Shown: piece by piece, positions 9,510 to 17,604 of the stretch
Layout of the letters: each line of letters begins with the position of its first letter
How positions within the stretch are numbered: position 1 is the stretch's first letter
Source of the DNA: Sphingomonas lenta
GTDB lineage: Bacteria > Pseudomonadota > Alphaproteobacteria > Sphingomonadales > Sphingomonadaceae
Direction: 5' to 3'
NCBI RefSeq assembly: GCF_002288825.1
Contig: NZ_NSLI01000003.1
Coordinates: 620,001-684,000, forward strand
Length of the DNA stretch: 64,000 nucleotides
Position numbers and translations under genes: made by a program
The notes under the pieces: model-generated
Databases searched by the model: none
What the model saw: the letters and a program-made list of their open reading frames with translations, nothing else
Told to the model about the DNA's origin: nothing

Positions 9510-10271
9510 ATGCTCACCAGGGTTGATCAGAGGACGGACCGTCTCATTCTCAAGCTGCAGGCCTATACCCGCTTCTCGGAAGAGGACCGCGCAGCGCTGG
9601 CCGCGCTCGGCCGCGCGCCGGTGCAGGAGGCCTCGCCGCGCCACGACCTTATCCGCGAGGGCGACGAGCCCAGGACCGTGCGCCTGATCCTGAGCGGCTG
9701 GGCGTGCCGCTACAAGACGCTGCCCGACGGGCGGCGGCAGATCGTGGGCTTCTTCGTGCCCGGCGACTTCTGCGACCTTAACGTCTATATCTTGAAGGAG
9801 ATGGACCATTCCGTCGGCGCGATCACCCGCGTCGGCTATATCCAGATCGCGCCCGACGAGATGGAGCGGGTCATGGAGGCGCGGCCGCGTATTGCTCGGG
9901 CGCTGCTGTGGCACGAGCTGGTCACGTCCGCCGTGCAGCGCGAATGGCTGTTGAACGTGGGCCAGCGCACCGCGCGCGAGCGCATCGCGCACCTGCTGGT
10001 CGAGATGTTCGTGCGGCTGCGCGTGGTGGGCCTGACGCAGGGCGACGCCTGCGACTTCCCGATCACCCAGAACGACATCGGCGAGGCGACCGGGCTCACC
10101 CCCGTGCACGTCAATCGGACGCTCCAGGAGCTGCGCGGCGACGGCCTGATCGAGCTGGCGCAGCGGCGGCTGACCATCCCCGATCTGAAGGCGCTGATGC
10201 GGGCGTCGATGTTCAACCCGAACTATCTGCATTTGGACCATGAAGGCCGGCACCTCGACGCCAACGACTGA
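9510..10271 (+). CDS. Crp/Fnr family transcriptional regulator
   Basis: A 253-residue protein with an N-terminal cyclic-nucleotide-binding-like barrel (about residues 25-130; REGDEPRTVRLILSGWACRYKTLPDGRRQIVGFFVPGDF) and a C-terminal winged helix (about 175-235; FPITQNDIGEATGLTPVHVNRTLQEL). The Fnr iron-sulphur cysteine pattern is absent. The start at 9510 has a GGAG site and begins at the usual family position; an upstream in-frame extension is not conserved-looking. Its 3' end overlaps the start of the giant HWE kinase by 32 bases, so the two are probably co-expressed. Sphingomonad Crp-like proteins often adjoin signalling genes; the ligand is unknown. Confidence 0.92.
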   Translation: MLTRVDQRTDRLILKLQAYTRFSEEDRAALAALGRAPVQEASPRHDLIREGDEPRTVRLILSGWACRYKTLPDGRRQIVGFFVPGDFCDLNVYILKEMDHSVGAITRVGYIQIAPDEMERVMEARPRIARALLWHELVTSAVQREWLLNVGQRTARERIAHLLVEMFVRLRVVGLTQGDACDFPITQNDIGEATGLTPVHVNRTLQELRGDGLIELAQRRLTIPDLKALMRASMFNPNYLHLDHEGRHLDAND

Positions 10272-13200
10272 CGCCGCCTGGCCGTTCGGCGCCGGCGAGA
10301 TGGCGCGGCGGGTGCGGGAGCTCGACTGGGCGGCGACGCCGCTCGGGCCGGTCGAGCGCTGGCCGCAGAGCCTGCGCACGGCGGTGGACATGGTGCTGGC
10401 GATGCCGGGGCCGGCGACCTTGTTCTGGGGTCCCGAGGGCGTCCAGATCTACAACGACGCCTACGTCGCGATCGCGCGCGAGCGGCACCCGTCCTTGCTG
10501 GGCCGGCCAATCGCCGAGGGCTGGCCCGACATCGCCGAGGCGGCGAACGAGCGGCTGCGCGCAGCGATGCGCGCCGGCCGCGCGCTGCGGCTCGCCGACC
10601 ATCCGGTGACGCTCGCCGGGCCGGACGGCGCGTCCACCACGCGCTTCTTCGACGCGCACCTGTCGCCGGTCCGCGACGAAACGGGCGCGGTCGCGGGCGC
10701 GCTGCAGATGCTGACGGAAGTTACCGACCGGCATCGGGCGCAGGCCGCCATGCGCGAGAGCGAGGCGAGGCGGCGGCTCTCGACCGCGAGCTGGACCCAG
10801 GCGGTGTGGGAGACCGATGCCGATGGCCGCGTCGTCGCCGACAGCCCGAGTTGGCGCGCCTATACCGGGCAGACGCTGGAGGAATGGCTCGGCTATGGTT
10901 GGCTGAACGCGATCCATCCCGACGATCGCGCCTATGCCGAGCGGCGATGGCGCGACGCGGTCGCGGCCCGAGGGAGCGTAGACGCCGAGTTCCGCCTGCG
11001 CGCGCCCGATGGCGGGTGGCGCTGGACCAACGTCCGCGCCGCGCCCGTGCTCGACGCGGGCGGAATGATCGAGAAATGGGCCGGCCTCAACATCGACATC
11101 GACGCCCGCAAGCGCGCCGAGGCCGAGAGCCGCCATCGCGGCGAGCAGCTCGACACGCTGGTCGATCAGGCGCCGATCGGCATCTACCTCGTCGACGCCG
11201 ATTTTCGCATCGCGCAGGTGAACGGCGTCGCCCAGCCCGTCTTCGGCGACATCCCGGACCTTATCGGCCGCGACTTCGGCGAAGTGATCCATAGGCTCTG
11301 GGAGAAGCCGTACGCCGACGAGGTCGCGGCCCTGTTCCGCCGCACGCTGGAGACGGGGGAAGCGTATGTCACGCCGGAACGCGGCGAACTGCGCGCCGAC
11401 CGCGGCCTCGTCGAATATTATTCGTGGCGCATCGAGCGTATCACGCTGTCCGACGGCCGGTACGGCGTGGTCTGCTACTTCGACGACGTTTCCGAGCAGG
11501 TCCGGGCGCGCCTGGCGATCGCGGCGTCGGAGGAGCGGCAATCGTTCCTGCTCGCGCTGGGCGACTCCATGCGCGCGCGATCGAGCGCGACCGAGAAGAT
11601 CGAGGTCGCCGCCCGCCAGCTGGGGGAGCGGCTGGACGCCTCCCGCGTACTGTTCGCCGAATTCGACGAGGCGAGGGGCGTCGCCGAGGTCTTCACCGGT
11701 TGGTCGGCCGACGGCGCCGCCCCCTTCCCGACGACCCTGGCGCTGGCGGATCATGACGGGCCGGTGATGGACGACTTGCGCGCCGGGCGGACGGTGCGGA
11801 TCGACGATATCGAACGCGTGGGCGACCATCCGGCCTATCGCGCGGTCGCCGCGCTGGGCGTGCAGGCGCTGCTCAGCGTCCCGCTGGTCGTGGACGGCGG
11901 GCTGACGGTCAATCTGAGCGTCCACCAGCACGAGCCGCGGCGCTGGACCGACGACGAGGTCGCGCTGGTGCAGGAGGTCGCGGAGCGGCTGTGGGCGGAG
12001 GTCGTGAAGGCCCGCGCCGAGGCCGCGCTGGCGGCGAGCGAGGCGCGGCTGCTGCTTGCGCTGGATGCGACGGACCTCGCCGTTTACGAATGGGACCTGG
12101 TCACCGACTGCATAACCGCCAACGAGCGATTCAGTGAGCTGGTCGGGGTCGAGGAGCCGTTGGTCGGCGCGCGCGTCCTAGAGGGCGCCGTCCACCCCGA
12201 CGACCGCGCCCGAGTCGACGCCGAACTCGCCCATGCGATGGGTGGCGAGTCGTCAGGCCGGTACGTCTTCGAGCATCGGCTCGCCCCGAACGATCCGGAC
12301 GTCCAGCGATGGGTGTTGAGCCATGGGCAGGTCTATTTCGCCGGGCCGGACGGCGATCGCCGACCGTCCCGGGCGCTCGGCACCCTGATCGAGATCACCG
12401 ATCGCAAGCGGGCCGAGGCCGAGCTGCGCGCGCGCGAGGAACGCCAGGCGTTCCTGCTCGAGCTCAGTGATATCCTGCAACGCCTGACGGCGCCGAACGA
12501 CATGAAGGCGGCGGCCATGCACATGCTCGGCACGCATCTTGGCGTCAGCCGCGTGCAATATCATGAGGTCGACGGCGGCGAATATTTCGACACCGACGGG
12601 ATCGGTTTCGCCGACGGCCTTCCGCTTCTGGACGGCAGGCACCGCATCGACCAGTTCGGCAGCTTCGTCGCCGAATGCTTGGAGGCCGGGCGCGCGTTCC
12701 ACAGTGACGACCTCCTGACCGATCCTCGGCCGACCGCGGAGGAGCGCAACGCCTTCGCCGGGTACGGAGTACGGGCGGCCGCCGCCGTTCCGCTGCTGCG
12801 CGGCGGCAAGTTCGTCGCCGTTCTCGCCGTCCACGACGTGCGCCCGCATGCCTGGACCGACCTGGAGATCGAGCTGGTCCGCGAGACGGCCGAGCGGGTC
12901 TGGGTGGCGGTGGAGAAGGTCCGCACCGAGGCCGTCACGCGCGAGGACGAAGAGCGGCAAGCCTTCCTGCTGATGCTGAGCGACAGGTTGCGAACGGAGG
13001 AGGACCCGCGCGCCGTCGCATTGACGTCGGTCAACCTTCTCGCCGAGCATATGCGCCTGGACCGCGCTTGTGTGGCGCAGGTCGACAAGGCGGGCGACCG
13101 GGCCGAGATCGGGCCCGAATATCGCCGCGCCGACCTGGCCGCGGTGGAAGGCGTCATAACCTTGTCCAACTTTCCCGAAGCCTGGGCTCGGGTGGAGTCG

Positions 13201-15741
13201 GCGACCCTGGTGCTTTCGGACGCGGCGGCCGACCCATCGCTGGCCGACGCGGACAAGCAGGGCTTCGCCGCGCTCAGCATGGGTGCGCTGATGGTCGCCT
13301 CGGCGCGGAAGGGTGCCGACAATCCTGTCTGGGCTCTGCTGGTGGCGTCGGAAACGCCTCGGCGCTGGACGGCGGCGGAAGTCGCGCTGGTGGAGGACGT
13401 CGCCGAGCGCACCTGGGCCGCCGTCGAGCGCGCCCGCGCGGAAGCGGCGCTGCGCGAGAGCGAGGATCGGCAGGCGTTCCTGCTCGCGCTGTCCGACACC
13501 CTGGGACCGCTCACCGAGGCCTCCGACATCGCGAAGGTCGCCACCCACCGCCTGTGCGAACGCCTCGACGTCGACCGGGTCTATTACGGCCGGATCGAGG
13601 GCGATCGGTTGACGGTCGATCTCGACTGCGCCCGCGGCGTCCCGTCGATCGTCGGCGAATATTCGATGGAGCCTTTCGGCCCGGAGTTCGGCGACGCCTA
13701 TCACGCGGACGCGGTCATCCGGGTCGACGACATCGAACGGGACCCGCGGCTCCCGGAGGCCGGGCAGGCCGAGCTCCGAGGGCGGCGGATCGCCGCCTTC
13801 ATCGACGTGGTCGTCCTGGAGGACGAGCGGGCGGTGGGCTTGTTCGCCGTCCAGAGCGCCGCGCCGCGGCGTTGGACGTCGTCCGAAATCGATTTGATCC
13901 GGGAGGTCGCCGAGCGCGCCAGATCGGCCATCAGGCGCGCCCGCGCGGAAGCGGCGCTGCGCGAGAGCGAGGAGCGTTTCCGCTCCTTCGCCGAGGCCAG
14001 CGAGGACGTGCTGTGGATCGTGGACGCCGCGACCCGTCGGCTCGAATATATCAGCCCCGCGTACGAGCGGATCTGGGGCGAGCCGCGCGAGGCGGTCATG
14101 GCCGACCTCGGCCAATGGGCGGCGCGCCTCCACCCCGACGACCTGCCGCTGCCCGGCGAGGGCATCGAGGCGCTGTTCGCCGGGCGCAACTACACCGCCG
14201 AATATCGCGTGCGGCGCCGCGACGGCGGCGTCCGCTATGTCCGCGACACGGGCTTCCCCATCTTCGACGCCTCCGGGCGCGTCCGCCGCGTCGCGGGGGT
14301 CGCGCAGGACCTGACGGAGCGCCGCGTCGCCGAACGCGCGCTGGCCGAGAGCGAGCGGCGCGCGCGCACGCTGATGGAAGGCATCCCCCAGCTCGTCTGG
14401 ACGTCCTGCGACAAGGGGCTTTGGACTTGGTCAAGCCCGCAATGGCGGGAGTTCACCGGCCAGAGCCAGGAGGAGAGCCACGGCCGCGGCTGGCTCGACG
14501 CGGTGCACCCCGACGACCGCGAAGCGACGCTCAGGGCTTGGGACGAGGCGCTTCCCCACGGCAGGCTCGACGCCGAGTACCGGTTGAGGCGGGCGAAGGA
14601 CGGCACCTATGTCTGGCACCACACGCGCTCCGTCCCCGTCCACGACGAGGACGGGCGCATCGTCGAGTGGCTCGGCACGTCCACCGACATCGACGAGATG
14701 CGGCGCGTCCAGGACGCATTACGCGAGAGCGAGGAGCGCTTCCGCCGCTTCGGCGAGGCGTCGCAGGACATCCTCTGGATGCGCGACGCCGAGACGTTGA
14801 AGTGGACCTACCTCACCCCGGCGTTCGAGGCGATCTACGGAATCAGCCGCGAGGAGGCGCTGGAGGGCGACAATTACCGCAACTGGATGGACCTGATCGT
14901 CCCCGAGGACCGTGAGCGCGTTACGGGGGAGATCGAGAAAGTCCGCAGGGGCGAGCACGTCGCCTTCGAATATCGCATCAGGCGGCCGAGCGACGGCGCG
15001 GTCCGCTGGCTGCGCAACACCGACTTTCCCATACCGGACGGCGCGGGCGGGATCGCGCTCATCGGCGGCATCGGCCACGACGTGACGGACCTGCGCGAGA
15101 GCGAGGGTCGGGCGCGGCTGCTGCTCGAGGAGCTGCAGCACCGGGTGCGCAACATCATGGCCATGCTCCGCTCCGTCGCCCGCCGGACCGGGGAGACCAC
15201 GGACACGGTCGAGGATTACGTCCAGCATTTCGACGGGCGCTTGAGCGCCATGGCGCGCACCCAGGCGCTGCTGACCCGCGCCGTCCACGCCACCGTCGAC
15301 CTCGAGAACCTCGTCCTGGACGAGCTGACGATGCAGGCGGCGGAGCCCGACCGATACGCCGTGACCGGCCCGGACGTGGCGCTCTCGCCCAAGGCCGCCG
15401 AAGTGCTGGGCCTCGCGATCCACGAGCTGGCGACGAACGCGGTCAAATACGGGGCGCTGCGCCAGCCGGACGGGCGCGTGGACGTGCGCTGGGCGCTCCT
15501 GCAAGGCGACGGCAAGCCGCAGCTCGGCCTGATCTGGTCGGAGTTCGGCGTGAGGACGGACGGGGAGCCGAGCCGCCAGGGCTTCGGGACGGAGCTGATC
15601 ACGCGTCGCGTGCCCTATGAGCTGCGCGGCACGGGGACGATGGAGTTCAGGCCGACCGGCCTGGTCGCCACGATCGAGTTCCCGCTGGAAGACCTGCCGA
15701 GCATCCTGCAGACCGACGACGGAAAGGTGGGGCGATCATGA
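10240..15741 (+). CDS. 1833-residue multi-PAS/GAF HWE-family sensor histidine kinase
   Basis: A very large cytosolic kinase with no membrane segment. Order, from motifs: a PAS-like N-terminus starting with the DWAATPLGP segment (about 20-170), PAS (182-297), PAS (300-427), GAF (430-600), PAS (600-728), three successive GAF modules (731-902, 903-1070, 1071-1238), three more PAS domains (1243-1368, 1370-1493, 1494-1623), then the HWE kinase core. The core shows the phosphoacceptor His1634 in ELQHRVRN, the HELATNAVKYG box and the WSE motif that name the family. Each GAF begins with the same linker, of the type EERQAFLLxLSD, which suggests internal duplication. The ATG at 10240 is chosen because the sequence before DWAATPLGP is conserved in such kinases. 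The stop overlaps the receiver gene by ATGA. Confidence 0.93.
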   Translation: MKAGTSTPTTDAAWPFGAGEMARRVRELDWAATPLGPVERWPQSLRTAVDMVLAMPGPATLFWGPEGVQIYNDAYVAIARERHPSLLGRPIAEGWPDIAEAANERLRAAMRAGRALRLADHPVTLAGPDGASTTRFFDAHLSPVRDETGAVAGALQMLTEVTDRHRAQAAMRESEARRRLSTASWTQAVWETDADGRVVADSPSWRAYTGQTLEEWLGYGWLNAIHPDDRAYAERRWRDAVAARGSVDAEFRLRAPDGGWRWTNVRAAPVLDAGGMIEKWAGLNIDIDARKRAEAESRHRGEQLDTLVDQAPIGIYLVDADFRIAQVNGVAQPVFGDIPDLIGRDFGEVIHRLWEKPYADEVAALFRRTLETGEAYVTPERGELRADRGLVEYYSWRIERITLSDGRYGVVCYFDDVSEQVRARLAIAASEERQSFLLALGDSMRARSSATEKIEVAARQLGERLDASRVLFAEFDEARGVAEVFTGWSADGAAPFPTTLALADHDGPVMDDLRAGRTVRIDDIERVGDHPAYRAVAALGVQALLSVPLVVDGGLTVNLSVHQHEPRRWTDDEVALVQEVAERLWAEVVKARAEAALAASEARLLLALDATDLAVYEWDLVTDCITANERFSELVGVEEPLVGARVLEGAVHPDDRARVDAELAHAMGGESSGRYVFEHRLAPNDPDVQRWVLSHGQVYFAGPDGDRRPSRALGTLIEITDRKRAEAELRAREERQAFLLELSDILQRLTAPNDMKAAAMHMLGTHLGVSRVQYHEVDGGEYFDTDGIGFADGLPLLDGRHRIDQFGSFVAECLEAGRAFHSDDLLTDPRPTAEERNAFAGYGVRAAAAVPLLRGGKFVAVLAVHDVRPHAWTDLEIELVRETAERVWVAVEKVRTEAVTREDEERQAFLLMLSDRLRTEEDPRAVALTSVNLLAEHMRLDRACVAQVDKAGDRAEIGPEYRRADLAAVEGVITLSNFPEAWARVESATLVLSDAAADPSLADADKQGFAALSMGALMVASARKGADNPVWALLVASETPRRWTAAEVALVEDVAERTWAAVERARAEAALRESEDRQAFLLALSDTLGPLTEASDIAKVATHRLCERLDVDRVYYGRIEGDRLTVDLDCARGVPSIVGEYSMEPFGPEFGDAYHADAVIRVDDIERDPRLPEAGQAELRGRRIAAFIDVVVLEDERAVGLFAVQSAAPRRWTSSEIDLIREVAERARSAIRRARAEAALRESEERFRSFAEASEDVLWIVDAATRRLEYISPAYERIWGEPREAVMADLGQWAARLHPDDLPLPGEGIEALFAGRNYTAEYRVRRRDGGVRYVRDTGFPIFDASGRVRRVAGVAQDLTERRVAERALAESERRARTLMEGIPQLVWTSCDKGLWTWSSPQWREFTGQSQEESHGRGWLDAVHPDDREATLRAWDEALPHGRLDAEYRLRRAKDGTYVWHHTRSVPVHDEDGRIVEWLGTSTDIDEMRRVQDALRESEERFRRFGEASQDILWMRDAETLKWTYLTPAFEAIYGISREEALEGDNYRNWMDLIVPEDRERVTGEIEKVRRGEHVAFEYRIRRPSDGAVRWLRNTDFPIPDGAGGIALIGGIGHDVTDLRESEGRARLLLEELQHRVRNIMAMLRSVARRTGETTDTVEDYVQHFDGRLSAMARTQALLTRAVHATVDLENLVLDELTMQAAEPDRYAVTGPDVALSPKAAEVLGLAIHELATNAVKYGALRQPDGRVDVRWALLQGDGKPQLGLIWSEFGVRTDGEPSRQGFGTELITRRVPYELRGTGTMEFRPTGLVATIEFPLEDLPSILQTDDGKVGRS

Positions 15742-16118
15742 CGGACGAGCGGCCGCTGGCGGGGAAGCGCATCCTCGTCCTAGAGGACGATTTCTACCTG
15801 GCGAGCGACGAGAAGGAACTGCTCGAGCGCGCGGGCGCCAGCGTGGCGGGGCCGTTCGGCCGCTCCTGCGACGAGCGCGACCTACTGGACGCCGGGCCGG
15901 TCGACGCGGCCGTCGTCGACGTGAACCTCGGCACGGGCCCCGATTTCGGCCTGGCGAGGCTGCTGACCGACCGCGGCGTCCCGTTCGTGTTCGTGACCGG
16001 CTATGACGAGGCCGTCATCCCCGACGAGCTCTCCCACGCGCCGCGCCTCGAAAAACCGATCCGCGAGCGGGAGCTGGTCGCGGCGCTGACAGGGTTAGTG
16101 GCGGTTCCGCTCGGCTGA
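15738..16118 (+). CDS. Stand-alone response regulator receiver protein
   Basis: A 126-residue receiver with VLEDDFY at the acidic pocket, phosphoacceptor Asp61 in VVDVNLG and the conserved Lys in RLEKPI. It has no output domain. The start overlaps the stop of the HWE kinase (ATGA), so the two are translationally coupled, and the pair very likely forms a cognate phosphotransfer unit. About 80 bases after its stop lies the left copy of the tRNA-derived repeat, so it is the last chromosomal gene before the proposed island. Confidence 0.93.
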   Translation: MTDERPLAGKRILVLEDDFYLASDEKELLERAGASVAGPFGRSCDERDLLDAGPVDAAVVDVNLGTGPDFGLARLLTDRGVPFVFVTGYDEAVIPDELSHAPRLEKPIRERELVAALTGLVAVPLG

Positions 16119-16198
16119 GGCCGAACGCCCGCTCACCCGAATATGCGCAACGGGCAGCGCCGTCGTCCGAAGAAGCGTCGACCGCTTCGTTGTCGGTG

Positions 16199-16221
16199 AA
16201 ATGGTGCCAGAAGAGGACTCG
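16199..16221 (+). repeat. Left attachment-site repeat (copy of tRNA-Leu 3' end)
   Basis: 23 bases match the 24-base tRNA-Leu 3' end at 24752-24775 in the same orientation. The only difference is one missing C in the GGTGCC(C)AG segment. Outside this core the two sites differ at once (GCATG here, AACCT in the tRNA). It sits 80 bases after the receiver gene stop, as expected for the chromosomal junction of an element inserted in the tRNA. Confidence 0.75.
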
Positions 16222-17157
16222 CATGTTGACGCTAAGTAGCTGACATACTACAATATTCTGCCAGCTCTTATCTGGAGAGCCCCCACAAAGGCCCCCAGCA
16301 ATATTTTTCTTGCGGACGTGAGCCGGTGGTGGCTGAGGCATGACGTTCACGCGAATTAGCCCTCTGTGCCGTCGGCAGATGGACGAAGGTTATCATTCAG
16401 CGAGAGGTCCAGCGATCACACCGGGATGATCGACTTCCTCATCCAGCTCTACATCTACAGGCGACGGAAGATGACGAAGCTGGTGCTGCTGATTGCTAAC
16501 GCTGGGGGGAAGCTGTTCTCGCGTCCCACTGGCGTCCCGTAATGCAGCGGAAGGTCAGAAGCGGGAACCTGGCCCTACGAGCTGCCTCGCAACGGATCAT
16601 TTCATGCACACCCTACGCGGCGACGCCGCAGATAAGTTGTTGATCTTACAGGCCAAAACCTGTTTTACACGACATGCAGCTTTGTACCACAATGTTATAC
16701 AGATGTAAGCCGTTGATCTAGTCTGGAATTCTCTGCGCCGGTGACTCGTGTAGTCGCTTTTGGAATGGTCAGTATGTTCCGCCGAAATCGCCCTGGGACT
16801 GTCCTCTCTGAGCCACCAGCGGTCGTCTTTCAGGCCTCGCTCATAGTGCTGGCGAGGAACTAGAGAACCGCGAGGGCAGGGCGTTTGCGCCAGCGCGCAT
16901 GCATATTGGGCGGCGTTACGAACGGACTGGCCACATTTGGGACCTAGCTAAAGCTAAGGGGCGCTAAGACCCACGTCCGGACATTCGGGCCGGCTGGATC
17001 TCTCCCCAGAACCGGACATCTGTTCATACTTAGTTGATCAATCGACGTTGATCATAGCTGATCCGATCGCTTCCCGGCGCGAGAAGGGTTGAGCGGACGA
17101 GTCTAACTAGACACCAGGGTGGGCGCGAGCGCGCTCCGTTATAGCGAGCTCGACGGC
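16222..17157. other. Gene-free, lower-GC decayed region inside the island
   Basis: About 940 bases without a convincing coding frame. The short open frames lack ribosome sites and have non-protein-like composition. AT-rich patches (AATATTTTTC near 16300, and 16630-16720 with TTGATC and TTATAC) contrast with the GC-rich neighbours. A pair of CCGGACAT words near 16976-17020 hints at fragments of older elements. I see no intact transposase or RNA gene. Confidence 0.6.
16279..16300 (+). repeat. C-tract repeat near left att, possible integrase arm-type site
   Basis: Two GCCCCC blocks separated by ACAAAG, ending AGCA, lie about 58 bases inside the left att core. A closely similar double C-tract in the same orientation lies at 24621-24644 near the right att. 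Symmetric placement suggests integrase or accessory-protein arm sites; this is inference from the sequence only. Confidence 0.35.
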
Positions 17158-17604
17158 TTAACTAGAGTACTGCGGGGCGGAACTACCCCCACCCTCCGCT
17201 TGCCCCTGTCCCGCGCCGGGCGCGCCGCCCTGTGATTGCGGGGCGCTCGGCTGCACGGTGGCATTGCGGCCGGAGCCAGCCGCCTGCGCTGCGCCTGGCT
17301 CACCGCCCGCACCGCCGGCTGGACTCGCACCGCCCGACCGGCCGCCGGAACCTGAAGCGCTGCCTGCGTCGCCTCCGGACCCGGTTGACCCGCCGGAGCC
17401 GCCCGCCATCGCGCCCGACCCACTTCCGCCGTCCTCCGCGGAGCCCCCCTCTCCTCCACCGCCGCCGCCAGAGCCGGGCGCGTAGACCGTGCCGCGGACG
17501 GACTCGGTCGGAATAGCCTGTCCCCGTGGTTCGTCTTCGAGCGGGTCGGAACAGGCCGCGACCGTCAGGGCCAGGAGCAGCGGCAGGACGAGCTGGCGAG
17601 CCAT
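17158..17604 (-). CDS. Gly/Ser-rich putative lipoprotein of the efflux operon
   Basis: A 148-residue protein with a lipoprotein signal (LALTVAAC, modified Cys18), a short acidic stretch (SDPLEDEPRG) and then low-complexity sequence dominated by Gly and Ser with Ala, Pro and Gln up to the end. I recognise no domain. Its ATG overlaps the stop of the outer-membrane-factor gene (ATGA), so it is translationally coupled as the last gene of the emrA-emrB-OMF operon. A role in assembling or anchoring the efflux complex in the outer membrane or periplasm is inferred purely from position and the lipid anchor. Low-complexity composition means similarity searches may be uninformative. Confidence 0.7.
   Translation of the reverse strand: MARQLVLPLLLALTVAACSDPLEDEPRGQAIPTESVRGTVYAPGSGGGGGGEGGSAEDGGSGSGAMAGGSGGSTGSGGDAGSASGSGGRSGGASPAGGAGGEPGAAQAAGSGRNATVQPSAPQSQGGAPGAGQGQAEGGGSSAPQYSS

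Noticed and set aside
16493-16708. 71-codon plus-strand open frame in the low-GC island region
   Set aside because: No ribosome site, composition unlike a protein, no recognisable family; most likely a chance frame in decayed DNA.
17158-17604. Gly/Ser-rich lipoprotein as a chance frame in GC-rich DNA
   Set aside because: Kept as a gene because it has a proper lipobox, an ATGA overlap with the OMF gene and a full-length frame, though low complexity lowers confidence.
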